From positions 1-20,707 of the IMG/VR virus record IMGVR_UViG_3300008470_000032: 20,707 nt of DNA; one strand, given 5' to 3'. The translations under genes were made by a program, and so were the position numbers. Source of the stretch: a virus. Of the stretch, positions 1 through 8,194 are shown in pieces (the stretch's first letter is position 1; every line of letters begins with the position of its first letter). The notes under the pieces were generated by a model. The model saw only the letters and a program-made list of their open reading frames with translations, ran no database searches and was not told where the DNA came from.

Positions 1-345
1 AGCAGAGTCTGCTAATAAAGCCCATCCAGTTGTTAATCCACTTAAGTCTAATAAGTTTAATTCTGCAACTGTAGCTGTTACACCTGTTATATTAGATAAT
101 GGAATTGAATCTCCCTCAAATACAAAATTACCATCTGATAAAACTGCATCAAATTGAGCTTTTATATTAGGTGTTTTATTTACCCATGCTGTTCCATTCC
201 ATGAATACTCATTATTGTCTGAAGTATCAAAGAATATTTGTCCTAATCCAGGAGTTCCAGGAGCTGTCCCTAGATTTTCTACTCTTGCTGCAATTAGTTG
301 ATTTTTGTTTAAGTCTATATCGACTAAAAATTTACGACTTGCCAT
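1..345 (-). CDS. Tail fibre protein, N-terminal part (cut by window edge)
   Basis: The gene starts at the ATG at 345 and stays open to the left edge, giving 115 codons without a stop. It begins MASRKFLVDIDLNKNQL, followed by VENLGTAPGTPGLGQIFFDT and YSWNGTAWV. This layout, a short N-terminal strand, then a 'G-Q-I-F-D-T...W-N-G-T-A-W-V' segment, is common at the N-terminus of tail-fibre and baseplate-attached proteins in Bacteroidota phages. Downstream there is VTATVAELNLLDLSGL, a typical fibre-shaft spacer. It lies 30 bp after the 759-aa fibre gene on the same strand and is probably co-transcribed. Its leader (350-370) is nearly identical to that of the major capsid gene. There is no Shine-Dalgarno; the upstream is A-rich. 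It could instead be a minor appendage protein; receptor specificity would lie in the missing C-terminus. Confidence 0.75.
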   Translation of the reverse strand, partial: MASRKFLVDIDLNKNQLIAARVENLGTAPGTPGLGQIFFDTSDNNEYSWNGTAWVNKTPNIKAQFDAVLSDGNFVFEGDSIPLSNITGVTATVAELNLLDLSGLTTGWALLADSA

Positions 346-349
346 TTTA

Positions 350-370
350 TTTATTTTTTTTAATTGGTTA
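350..370 (-). promoter_or_regulatory. A-rich leader motif upstream of fibre gene (copy 1 of 2)
   Basis: Reading the minus strand towards the ATG at 345, the sequence is TAACC-A-ATT, then eight A, then TAAA. The same 21 nt, with one substitution (G for A), precedes the major capsid gene at 8862-8882. It is probably a translation-initiation leader in a genome where Shine-Dalgarno sites are rare. Confidence 0.5.
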
Positions 371-375
371 ATTTT

Positions 376-2655
376 TTAATTCAAATAAGCTTTTCCGGCA
401 AATATTGCATTAAAAGTTATTGTTAAGTTATTATCATCTATATATTCTACTTGACCTTTTACAACTGTATCTGCAGTATCCACTGTTTCTACAGAAGGTC
501 TTTTATTTAAAGGGTGATTTATATTCCATGTGTTACTTGGAACTCCCTGGTCAAAGATAAAGTTTTTATCTCCAAGTATAGCAGGAGTGAACTCTAATCC
601 TGTTTCAGCTAAATTTACTTTAACTTGGTAACCTCCAGAACCTATATAATCATTAGGAGTATCAGTAAGAGCTGTGAAGCTATCTACTCCAGTACCACCT
701 GTACCACCTCCACCTCCTAAAGTATTAGGGGACTTACCTCTAATATCTTGAGTTGCTATTAATTGCCATACCCCATTCTTTTGAGTGAATGTAAATCTAG
801 CCATAAGAAATCCAGTTCCTTCAAATAATTTAGGAATTGAATAATCAGTGTAATTTAAAGCATCATTCAATGCATCATCTGGAGATGAAAAGGCATAAGA
901 AGTAGTTGGTAGATTTACCATTATATGTTGAGTTTCTCCTGTCTTATTCATTACTCCCCACACCACTGCAGAAAAAGAAGTATTGTTTAAAGTTACACCA
1001 CTAGAATCTTCAGTCAATGTATTCAAATTAGTCTCAGCTCTGTAAGGATTGAAAAAATCATTTATTACGTGAAATTCATCTCCAGATTGTGTGTCTTGAG
1101 CAGGATAAACTTGTCTATGTAATTGATATATTATTCCTCCAGTGATAGTTAACCATACATCGTATGGAGTAATTGTATTATCTATTGTAGTAATACCTTC
1201 AGCTCCTGATTGCCACTTAGCTTCCAATAACCTTAATCTATCTCCAATATGTGCCATATGTCCTCTGCCATCACCACTAGGTTCTGCCATAGCATCATTT
1301 ATATTCTGATTTTTTATGGGTCCATCTGTTACTGTAGATGCTACAGACCTTAGGGCTACTCTAGCTATTCTAATGTGGGCTGTAGTAGGAAAATCTGAAG
1401 TACTTACAGTTAGAACTCTAGTACTCTCTGGTACATAAATATAATTTTCTGTTGGTAAAGGGTCTATACCTGGCACTAATTGTACTTCTATTCCCGGAGT
1501 AGCTATTAAAGTATCAAAAGCTCCGTTGAATATCATTGTAAGATTAAGTTTTGAACTTGCAGGAGTTAGTGTTCCTGTTACAGTAATCCCATCGGTAGTA
1601 ACTCTGAAGTCAAACTTTTCTCTTATTGTACCATTCCAGAAGTTAATTATAGTATCATTTGTATTATATTTAGGGTCAATAGTTATTACCCCTAACGATA
1701 AACTGCTATCTACAATTCCCATTAATATTTCATACTCTGGGAATTCTGGTTTTACACTTGTAAGTGCTCCTGGAATTGTAGAAGATAAATATACTGGACC
1801 TGTTGGGAATAAACTTGTATCAATAGGGTCTATAACTCCTTTTACATATACGTGTCCATTTGCTCCATTTAATATGTCTGAAGCAACAACACCCAACTGT
1901 AATGATATAGTCTCATGTGAATCTGCCAATGCTTTTGACACATTAGATATTTCTGCAGTTGAAGCTCCGTTAGGATATACAACAGTTCCTGCAAATAAAG
2001 TACTTCCTGTATCATTATGCACCTCAAATGCATTATCTATACCTACTTTTACTATAGTTCCATCACCAGTTGGTACATTAATAGTATGATATTTATCATT
2101 ATGAGATATAGGTTCACCTCCTTGAAAAGTTAAATCTTTTACATTTAATATACTCTTATTCTGAGCATCTAAGTCACCTCCTAATTGAGGAGTTATATCA
2201 TCAACTACATCTTTTAAAAAGTTAAAGCTGATTCCTTCAACTTCACTAGCATCCACTTTAATATAAGTGGAATCTGGGTTGAACACTAATGATGTTACAG
2301 AATTAGCTGTACCAATGTATCTTTGATAATGAGCAGGATTTGTTGGAGCACCAGATACTATAGCACCTGGAGTTTCTCCAACATATAATTTTTCTCCTAT
2401 GGTAAAAGGTCCTAATGCACCTTTAACCCCATATTGTAATAAGGGGCCTGCAGTGTCAATTATTATTGCTTGTTGAGCTATTCTTAATTCTGTACTACAT
2501 TTTGCAGCATCAGTTGAGCTAGCCAGATACCATTTGTTATCACCATTTAGATAACATAAGCTACCTTCAGTTAATGATTCTCCAGCTACCCCAATTTCTT
2601 CTACATTATTAATTATAGAATTAAGGACTTTTACATTTATTTTAAAATCTGCCAT
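376..2655 (-). CDS. Large modular tail/appendage fibre protein (759 aa)
   Basis: A 759-aa fibre read in modules. Residues about 22-128 (GESLTEGSLCYL...GEKLYVGETPGAIVSGAP) and about 212-327 (NDTGSTLFAGTVVYPNGA...GPVYLSSTIPGALTS) look like two copies of the same phage beta-domain. Between them, PQLGGDLDAQNKSI (156-169) is a classic fibre-shaft motif. Residues 561-640 contain the NKTGETQHIMVNLP and TQDIRG signature seen in fibres of Bacteroidota phages. A Gly-rich hinge (647-656) leads to FTALTDTPNDYIG and a C-terminal domain (695-759) with TWNINHPLNKRPSV and FAGKAYLN, typical of a fibre tip. The gene lies 17 bp after the cadherin-like gene and 30 bp before a second fibre gene. Role inferred: host-surface recognition or fibre scaffold. 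No enzymatic motif is seen. Whether it sits on the tail or the capsid cannot be told from sequence. Confidence 0.75.
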   Translation of the reverse strand: MADFKINVKVLNSIINNVEEIGVAGESLTEGSLCYLNGDNKWYLASSTDAAKCSTELRIAQQAIIIDTAGPLLQYGVKGALGPFTIGEKLYVGETPGAIVSGAPTNPAHYQRYIGTANSVTSLVFNPDSTYIKVDASEVEGISFNFLKDVVDDITPQLGGDLDAQNKSILNVKDLTFQGGEPISHNDKYHTINVPTGDGTIVKVGIDNAFEVHNDTGSTLFAGTVVYPNGASTAEISNVSKALADSHETISLQLGVVASDILNGANGHVYVKGVIDPIDTSLFPTGPVYLSSTIPGALTSVKPEFPEYEILMGIVDSSLSLGVITIDPKYNTNDTIINFWNGTIREKFDFRVTTDGITVTGTLTPASSKLNLTMIFNGAFDTLIATPGIEVQLVPGIDPLPTENYIYVPESTRVLTVSTSDFPTTAHIRIARVALRSVASTVTDGPIKNQNINDAMAEPSGDGRGHMAHIGDRLRLLEAKWQSGAEGITTIDNTITPYDVWLTITGGIIYQLHRQVYPAQDTQSGDEFHVINDFFNPYRAETNLNTLTEDSSGVTLNNTSFSAVVWGVMNKTGETQHIMVNLPTTSYAFSSPDDALNDALNYTDYSIPKLFEGTGFLMARFTFTQKNGVWQLIATQDIRGKSPNTLGGGGGTGGTGVDSFTALTDTPNDYIGSGGYQVKVNLAETGLEFTPAILGDKNFIFDQGVPSNTWNINHPLNKRPSVETVDTADTVVKGQVEYIDDNNLTITFNAIFAGKAYLN

Positions 2656-2672
2656 GTCAGCTTAAGATTTAT

Positions 2673-3959
2673 TTATGATACGAATATCCCAGAACCAGCA
2701 TCAGCTATCTGGAATGTAAATGCTTCTAATGTTCCTCCTGCAGCTACAGCTTGTTCATACGTAAGTAATGTTGCATCTATATCTGTAAAGTTAATAACAT
2801 CATTTGCTATTACAGCAATTCCATTCAATTTAAGTATACCACTTGAAGGTAATACTGTAACTTTAAGTTTGTCAGCAATATCTCCTTCTGGGTCAGTGTA
2901 TGGAGGAGTAGTGTTTAAAGTGAAATCATCTCTTGTAAAAGTTATTATAACTCCTTCTTCAACTGTTAATTCACCATCTCCAATTACTGCTGGTTGATTG
3001 ACATAAGCTGATACTGTCATTACCATAACCCCACCTGCTGTAAAGCAGTGGGCTCCTGTATCAGAGACGCTAAAATCAAACGTAGCTACATATAATGTTT
3101 CATCTGTTGGGTCTGAAACATATGTTAGTAAACCTAATGTTATATCACCTACTAGCACTACGTCATTAGGTACTAAATCCACTCCATTTAATTGTAATTC
3201 TCCTATTCCAGGAATTGTTGTAAACTTAACAGCTTCTGCTGGGTCACCATCAGGGTCTGAGTAAGGAGGTGTTGTGCCACTTGTAAAGTCAGCTAAAGAA
3301 AATATTTTAGTAGATTTACTATCAAGTGTAAATGCATTCACACCTACTGAGTCAGGACATTGGTTTATAATTTCATCTATGTTTATTGTAAATAAAGCCA
3401 TGTTGCTAAATAATTTATTTATGTTATTATCACTTACTCTAAAATTGAAAGTGTCTATTGTTTCTCCAGTATCATGAGTATATTCCAGTAAACTAACTGA
3501 TGATATATCAAATTCAAATCCTGCACTTATTGGACTACCTACATAGGTAATTTCTCCATTTATAGGTAAAGATACAATCCTTACTGTTTCTGGGATATCT
3601 CCATCTGCATCAGCGAAGTCTGTAGTGAAATTTGCATACTTAAATGTATATGAGCTTATATCATAATTAATTTCTCCATCACTCACGGTTGGTGCTACAT
3701 TAGCTATAATTATATTACTTGCACTAATAACATTTATAGGAACTGTACATATAGTAGGATTACTCATTTGAATTTTAGCAGCCATTTCCTTTAATTGCCT
3801 ATCACAATCAAATGGAATAGTCATGTTAGGATTGTCTATTAACTTATATAATAAGTTTAAAAATGAAAGTTGCACAACATCAGCTTTACCATAATATTTT
3901 AATATTTCAGTAAACTTAATACCTGAGCAAGTAATAACTGTCATGTGTTCAAGATTCAT
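2673..3959 (-). CDS. Virion protein with three cadherin-like repeats
   Basis: This 428-aa protein has a distinct N-terminal domain (1-80, start MNLEHMTVITCSGIKF) followed by three tandem cadherin-like (CSPG/Cadherin_5 type) repeats at about 88-196, 206-318 and 326-428. Each carries an acidic D-x-D/E-G-D turn (DADGD at 117, DPDGD at 235, DPEGD at 356), then a G-x-L/I-x-L-N-G type hairpin, then a Y-T/V-x...F-x-F-x-V-S/A-D core, as expected for Ca2+-linked beta-sandwich domains. No signal peptide or membrane segment is present, which fits a virion component. It sits between a Cys-rich virion protein (4 bp upstream) and the 759-aa fibre. Inference: a surface-exposed appendage helping adhesion to glycans or host cells. 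The N-terminal domain may anchor it to the virion. The third repeat ends at the stop codon, and its last strand looks short. Confidence 0.7.
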   Translation of the reverse strand: MNLEHMTVITCSGIKFTEILKYYGKADVVQLSFLNLLYKLIDNPNMTIPFDCDRQLKEMAAKIQMSNPTICTVPINVISASNIIIANVAPTVSDGEINYDISSYTFKYANFTTDFADADGDIPETVRIVSLPINGEITYVGSPISAGFEFDISSVSLLEYTHDTGETIDTFNFRVSDNNINKLFSNMALFTINIDEIINQCPDSVGVNAFTLDSKSTKIFSLADFTSGTTPPYSDPDGDPAEAVKFTTIPGIGELQLNGVDLVPNDVVLVGDITLGLLTYVSDPTDETLYVATFDFSVSDTGAHCFTAGGVMVMTVSAYVNQPAVIGDGELTVEEGVIITFTRDDFTLNTTPPYTDPEGDIADKLKVTVLPSSGILKLNGIAVIANDVINFTDIDATLLTYEQAVAAGGTLEAFTFQIADAGSGIFVS

Positions 3960-3963
3960 AATA

Positions 3964-4533
3964 TTATGATATTATTAGTTCATTATTAATTGTTGCAAAT
4001 CCAAATCCAGCTTGTGTAATTGCTGCTATATCGCAACATGTTTTACAGCTAACTTTGCACATTCTATTTAAATTTTCCCAAAACATTATTGCTGAAGTAT
4101 ACTGACTTAAGATTAAGGCATTCCTTAAACAGTCTATATATAAGTTAGCAGTTAATGAGTTAAATAAAGGCATATTATTATCAACACATGGGTCTGTTAC
4201 AGCACATACCATTTCACTTATACAGTAATAAAATCTTGTTAAGTTAGTAGTAACACCTAATGCTGCTTGTTGGGCAGCTTCATCTGTTTCAAATTCTATC
4301 CAATATATTCCATCCAATTCAGTTACTGACATATCAGCAGCTGTAATTTCGAATATTTCATCCTCGCTAGTTTGAGTCAATTTACTTGTAAAGTCTATTG
4401 CTTTAGTATAATCTTTATATGTATCTTGTGTCCATAAAATTGCAGAAGTTATTTTATAACTTGCTGCTGCTGAGACTGATACATTAAGCTTACTACCATC
4501 ACTAGCTATCGTAAAACTATTAATTGTTATCAT
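3964..4533 (-). CDS. Cys-rich virion-associated protein, function unknown
   Basis: A 189-aa protein whose N-terminal half is beta-rich (ITINSFTIASDGSKLNVSVS at residues 2-21) and resembles small tail-associated proteins of Bacteroidota phages. The C-terminal half holds all eight cysteines, in the segments YYCISEMVCAVTDPC, IDCLRN and MCKVSCKTCC, which could bind metal or form disulfides. It starts 28 bp after the terminator at 4561-4595 and is followed 4 bp later by the cadherin-like gene, so it opens the appendage unit. A TAnnTTTA box (4539-4546) ends 6 nt before the ATG, so the mRNA may be nearly leaderless. No signal peptide is visible. I do not recognise the family with certainty; a tail-completion or fibre-attachment role is only suggested by context. 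Confidence 0.6.
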   Translation of the reverse strand: MITINSFTIASDGSKLNVSVSAAASYKITSAILWTQDTYKDYTKAIDFTSKLTQTSEDEIFEITAADMSVTELDGIYWIEFETDEAAQQAALGVTTNLTRFYYCISEMVCAVTDPCVDNNMPLFNSLTANLYIDCLRNALILSQYTSAIMFWENLNRMCKVSCKTCCDIAAITQAGFGFATINNELIIS

Positions 4534-4538
4534 AGTTG

Positions 4539-4546
4539 TAAATGTA
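4539..4546 (-). promoter_or_regulatory. Possible -7 box (TACATTTA) of the appendage operon
   Basis: It matches the Bacteroidota -7 consensus TAnnTTTG except for the last base. It lies between a terminator and the start codon, where a promoter is expected. No clear -33 TTTG is seen. Confidence 0.35.
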
Positions 4547-4560
4547 GTTAAATATGTTAG

Positions 4561-4595
4561 AAAAAAAAAGGGCTACTTTGACAAGTAACCCTTTT
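4561..4595 (-). terminator. Rho-independent terminator after the 335-aa virion gene
   Basis: On the minus strand a 9-bp stem (GGGTTACTT / AAGTAGCCC with one G-U pair) closes a GTCA tetraloop and is followed by an uninterrupted T-run. The A-run before the stem can lengthen it. It ends the transcription unit 7269-4630. Confidence 0.85.
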
Positions 4596-4629
4596 ATAGT
4601 ATATTTTGATTACGCTAGTTTTAGCATAA

Positions 4630-5637
4630 TTATGCTACAACTGGTATTACAATTCCTGTTGCTAATAAAGATTTATTAACCTCTGCGATTAACAAATTCA
4701 TGTCAGCTGTATCTTGTATTACAAGAGTGAATTGTTTTTTAGACTTAATTTGAGCATCATCTCTTCCTTCATCGTAGTATCCAATTTCTAAAATGTGGTA
4801 AGTACCAGCTAAAATAGAATTATATACTGCATCAAAGTTATGAGGGTAACCCATTTGTCTGAAAGAATCTTCTCTATTTCCTAAGAAATAGTATTCCATG
4901 TTTCTTACTTGATAACCTGTACCTATACCATCACTCCCTGGAGTTAATGTATCAGTTGCTGGAGTATCACCACCACTAAAGTTAGCTCTCCACATCATAG
5001 TTAATCTATCTTTTTTACCTGTAACATAATACTCAGGTATCCAATTTTTCTCTGTAATAACTAATGCTGCTGTTGTAGTTGCACCAGTTTTAGTGAAAGT
5101 AAATCCTGTGTTTGTTGTTGGAGTTGAACCTTGCTCACGAGAGAAGTTTCTATTCAAAGAAGCAATTAAACCATCTACGATATCTTCTGCATCATCTCCT
5201 GTTTTAGACTTAAAGAAAGCCTCTTTAATGTATTCATTTTCTACTGAAAGAGAACCAAACCCTGCTATTGTAATTCTTACAGAATACAATTTGTTAGCTA
5301 CAGCATCAATAACTGAAAAAGTTTGTATTTTTTGTACAGGTGCAGCATATGATTTTGAACTAGCATATGTTACTCTTTTAGGGTTGATAACATCACTCAA
5401 TGTCATTTTACCTTTATGATTCCTAAGTGCAATTAGAAGTTCAGAGTTATTGGCAACAGCTAACCCACTAGGTTGTGATGCTAATACATCTAAATTAGTT
5501 CCATCATCCTTAAGAACTTTTACTAAGCTAGTCTCATCTGTATTGATTTGACCAGACCCACCTGATACGGTGTCTAATGTTGGGTAGCGATTTGCTACAA
5601 ACATGTTTCTTACTTGAATTTCGCCTATCATTGACAT
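4630..5637 (-). CDS. Virion structural protein (335 aa), possible tail/connector component
   Basis: A 335-aa soluble protein with no signal peptide or transmembrane segment. The N-terminus (MSMIGEIQVRNMFVANRYPT) and C-terminus (YHILEIGYYDEGRDDAQIKS, followed by a beta-strand and a helix) are well-ordered mixed alpha/beta segments. The middle is Thr/Ser/Gly-rich and beta (SFTR-type strands, TPATDTLTPGSDGIGTG loop at about 226-242). This composition fits a self-assembling virion protein such as a tail-tube, tail-sheath-like or tail-adaptor subunit, but I cannot name the fold from sequence alone. It follows the connector-like 247-aa gene by 16 bp and is the last gene before a strong terminator, which suggests abundant, unit-bounded expression. 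Upstream of the start is A/T-rich (TTTAATTAAAAATTATAA), with no Shine-Dalgarno. Confidence 0.55.
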   Translation of the reverse strand: MSMIGEIQVRNMFVANRYPTLDTVSGGSGQINTDETSLVKVLKDDGTNLDVLASQPSGLAVANNSELLIALRNHKGKMTLSDVINPKRVTYASSKSYAAPVQKIQTFSVIDAVANKLYSVRITIAGFGSLSVENEYIKEAFFKSKTGDDAEDIVDGLIASLNRNFSREQGSTPTTNTGFTFTKTGATTTAALVITEKNWIPEYYVTGKKDRLTMMWRANFSGGDTPATDTLTPGSDGIGTGYQVRNMEYYFLGNREDSFRQMGYPHNFDAVYNSILAGTYHILEIGYYDEGRDDAQIKSKKQFTLVIQDTADMNLLIAEVNKSLLATGIVIPVVA

Positions 5638-5653
5638 AATTTATAATTTTTAA

Positions 5654-6397
5654 TTAAACATTTCTTGTATTTAGTTGTACATTATTTTGTAATGTATTTT
5701 CTCTGTAACTTCTTACGGCTAGTTCTACAGCTCTGTTCAGTATATCTCTATGAACTTCTGCATTTAACTCACATTCAGTGACAGTATTCTCTCCTTCAAT
5801 TGATAAATTCATTCCAGTTAAATCTGGGTCTGATTCAAAATCAGTTAAGATTATAGGTTTTGGCTGCTTAATGTATCTGCAAGTATATTCTTCGATAGGG
5901 TAGGCAGAGACTATCTCGACTACTCTTTCATCACTTTGCTTTGTTACATTTAACCTCCAAGCTCTATTTTTATTTGGTTTTCTAAATGGACTTTTAATAG
6001 AAACATTAAACTCATCATGTGTGACTGGTTTAACATTTATGTATTTTCCATTTAAACATGGGTCAACTGAAATTAATTTCACTTGCTCAAATGTTATATA
6101 AAATACCTCTTCGGGTATCTTAAAGAACTTAGATGCACTACTTATTCCATTAGTGCTGGTAATTTGGGTTGTTGTCTTATATGGTATAACCAATTGTTCA
6201 AGTTCCCCTCTTCTTTTCTCAGTACTTTCAAATCCATTTTTGATTTGATTATATCCTGAATAGTAATTTTTAACTATTTCTTCTTGAGCCTTGGTGAGCA
6301 TGACAGATTTGTCATACTCATTTAGCCCAGGTGCTGAATTGCTTGTAATATTGTCATAAAGGATATTAAATTCTCTACTAAACTCAAGTACATTCAT
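5654..6397 (-). CDS. Head-tail connector / ring (neck) protein, crAss-like type
   Basis: A 247-aa protein with an N-terminal helical part (MNVLEFSREFNILYDNI...LTKAQEEIVKNYY), a central beta domain (KFFKIPEEVFYITFEQV, VKPVTHDEFNVSIKSPFRKP, then NKNRAWRLN), and a C-terminal helix (ECELNAEVHRDILNRAVELA). The order 'K-A-Q-E-E ... I-P-E-E ... P-V-T-H-D-E-F ... N-R-A-W-R-L ... Y-I-K-Q-P-K-P-I-I-L ... H-R-D-I-L-N-R-A-V-E-L-A' matches what I remember of conserved neck/ring proteins encoded downstream of the capsid gene in crAss-like phages. Inferred role: a ring below the portal that joins head to tail. It lies 5 bp from the 288-aa gene and 16 bp before the 335-aa gene, all in one operon. Family assignment is from memory of pattern, not a search. 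Confidence 0.6.
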   Translation of the reverse strand: MNVLEFSREFNILYDNITSNSAPGLNEYDKSVMLTKAQEEIVKNYYSGYNQIKNGFESTEKRRGELEQLVIPYKTTTQITSTNGISSASKFFKIPEEVFYITFEQVKLISVDPCLNGKYINVKPVTHDEFNVSIKSPFRKPNKNRAWRLNVTKQSDERVVEIVSAYPIEEYTCRYIKQPKPIILTDFESDPDLTGMNLSIEGENTVTECELNAEVHRDILNRAVELAVRSYRENTLQNNVQLNTRNV

Positions 6398-6402
6398 TAT
6401 TT

Positions 6403-7269
6403 TTATTCTTTAGCGTTTTTAATTCTAGCTTCTATTGATATTCTTGTTTCTTGTCCTACTGGACTTTTCAAGTAATTAGCTGCATTTTCTAAATTAGCTT
6501 CTTTTCCTTTCTCTGCTATAAAGTCTCCTTCCAGAGTATAGTATAAATCACTCATTCTTTTGGTAACTCCTAAAACTACTGCTTCATTCAAGATAGTTTT
6601 AATTTTAAGATTTTTATCTCCTGTAATCCTGATAAAGTTGTCAATATCAGTTTCAATCATTTTACCAACTTCACCTTTCAAGAATGATATTTTTTGACCT
6701 GCATGAGTATGTTTACCAAACTCTTTAAGTACATATCTTAAGATTGAAGCATCTTTCTTGATATCTCCAAATAAATCATAAGCTTGTTCTTTCTTATCAA
6801 CATTTGTTTCATCATGCTTGACTCCTTCATTTTCTCTAACCATTACATATTTATAGCTACCTTTCTGTCTAACTTCTTCTAGTGAGTTAGCTATTAATGA
6901 TTCATTTAACTTAAGAACTTTATATATAATATAATCCTCAGGAACTGATAAATTTAAAAACTTATCTCTTTTACCTAATGCTATTGGGAATAATCCTCCA
7001 CTTCTATAACCTTTCCAGAAGTCTCCGTAAATTGATAAGTCTTGCCCCATCAAATGTTCTAATCCTTCTTTTTCAACTGTTGTAAGAATATTTTTTAATT
7101 TATCCTTTCTAAGTCTAGGTGGTGCAATGTAATCATAACAATCTTCCATTTTACCTCCATAAGCAATATGCTTTGGGTCTCTTATTTCCTTTGTTGGCTT
7201 TGGTAAAAACCTTACTACAATAGTCTCATCTTTTAAAAAACTAGTGTCTATTTTTTTCTTTGTTTCCAT
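6403..7269 (-). CDS. Conserved phage structural-block protein, function unknown (288 aa)
   Basis: A 288-aa, mostly charged and helical protein. The N-terminus (TIVVRFLPKPTKEIRDPKHI) is extended and is followed by YIAPPRLRKDKLKNILTTVE. The middle holds a Gly-rich segment (LSIYGDFWKGYRSGGLFPIA), and the C-terminal third is helical. There is no transmembrane segment, signal peptide or recognised enzymatic motif. It is the first gene after the capsid terminator, followed 5 bp later by the putative ring protein, so it is probably translated together with the neck genes. I do not recognise it. Head-completion, connector or internal virion protein are all possible. A purine-rich AGGAGAAGAA stretch lies about 25 nt before the ATG, too far for a normal ribosome site. 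Confidence 0.55.
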   Translation of the reverse strand: METKKKIDTSFLKDETIVVRFLPKPTKEIRDPKHIAYGGKMEDCYDYIAPPRLRKDKLKNILTTVEKEGLEHLMGQDLSIYGDFWKGYRSGGLFPIALGKRDKFLNLSVPEDYIIYKVLKLNESLIANSLEEVRQKGSYKYVMVRENEGVKHDETNVDKKEQAYDLFGDIKKDASILRYVLKEFGKHTHAGQKISFLKGEVGKMIETDIDNFIRITGDKNLKIKTILNEAVVLGVTKRMSDLYYTLEGDFIAEKGKEANLENAANYLKSPVGQETRISIEARIKNAKE

Positions 7270-7313
7270 TCTTAATTCTTATTTAGCTTTAATTTCTTCT
7301 CCTATTAAAATTA

Positions 7314-7337
7314 AAAGGGTGTTAAGGTACACCCTTT
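7314..7337 (-). terminator. Terminator after the major capsid gene
   Basis: A perfect 9-bp inverted repeat (AAAGGGTGT / ACACCCTTT) with a 6-nt loop starts 15 bp after the capsid stop. It is followed on the minus strand by the T-rich TAATTTTAAT. It marks the end of the scaffold-capsid unit. Confidence 0.75.
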
Positions 7338-7352
7338 AAAACCTATTATTTA

Positions 7353-8183
7353 TTATCCTAATACCTCAGGTATAATTTGTGCTGTTCTACTTGGGTCATA
7401 TACAACTGTTGCCAATTGACAGAATTTAGTTACGATTGCACTATCTTCATCATGTGAACCATGCATGTTGTTAGCTCCACCAGTAAATGGATTTCTGAAT
7501 CCCCATCTGTACATTCTGTATTCTTCAGAATTTTTGATAGCTACTTTCTGGATATTTGGTTGTTGTGGAGTTCCGATATAGAAAATATCATATCTGTAAG
7601 ACTCTGCAACACCTCTAGAACCAGGGAATTGTATCTTGTTTCTTTCTTTATCATCGTAGAAATCATCAACTTCAACTTTGATTGTTACACCATTAGGTGC
7701 AAAATACTCAGTGAATTGGAATCCTGCTTTGAATGAGTTTTCATGTAATTCAGAACTTGTTTTTTGAATAGTTGCTGGATTAGTTCCTGGGTTTCCAATG
7801 TTACTTGCCCAACCTGAAGTTGAATTAAGTACTGCTTTATGGAATCCATAAGCTCCCCTTTCACCTGTACGTAACATGAAAGTTCTTTCTGTAAATCCTA
7901 ATTTACCTTCTGATAAAGTAAGTAAGATTTCTTCTAACATTTCTAAGTCAAATTGACCATCATAATAGAATGTGTTTGCATATTCCATTTGCTCTCTAAT
8001 ACCAGAACCCATTTTGATTTGCCATCCTGATTTGTCAATATTATGGTATTCACCTTTAGTATCACGATTTGTTCTACCGAACATTAAAGCTCTGTTTTTG
8101 TACATAGAGAATTCTTGCTCTACTAACCAGTCTTCATACAATCCTAAAACATTAAAAGATTTTTGTGCTCCTGCATTATCCAC
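7353..8183 (-). CDS. Major capsid protein, C-terminal part (reached by -1 frame)
   Basis: This frame holds the C-terminal part of the major capsid protein. Opened back to the A4 run at 8243-8246 it reads ISHKIAGNAQNKKIAV, then VDNAGAQKSFNVLGLYEDWL, and continues for 296 codons to TAA at 7353. It is rich in capsid-like segments such as YEDWLVEQEFSMYKNRALMF and MYRWGFRNPFTGGANNMHG. The only nearby start is a GTG at 8183 with no ribosome-binding site, inside what should be continuous coding sequence, so independent translation is unlikely. Joined to the 206 codons upstream of the slip it gives a 502-aa protein, about the size I expect for crAss-like capsid proteins. The shift may be a sequencing or assembly error in a homopolymer, a real mutation, or programmed frameshifting. 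Without it, this part would not be made. Confidence 0.8.
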   Translation of the reverse strand: MDNAGAQKSFNVLGLYEDWLVEQEFSMYKNRALMFGRTNRDTKGEYHNIDKSGWQIKMGSGIREQMEYANTFYYDGQFDLEMLEEILLTLSEGKLGFTERTFMLRTGERGAYGFHKAVLNSTSGWASNIGNPGTNPATIQKTSSELHENSFKAGFQFTEYFAPNGVTIKVEVDDFYDDKERNKIQFPGSRGVAESYRYDIFYIGTPQQPNIQKVAIKNSEEYRMYRWGFRNPFTGGANNMHGSHDEDSAIVTKFCQLATVVYDPSRTAQIIPEVLG

Positions 8184-8194
8184 AACTGGGATAC

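Noticed and set aside
1526-2089. 187-codon plus-strand reading frame
   Set aside because: Antisense to the 759-aa fibre gene, which has clear fibre motifs. The composition is low-complexity and no start signal is seen.
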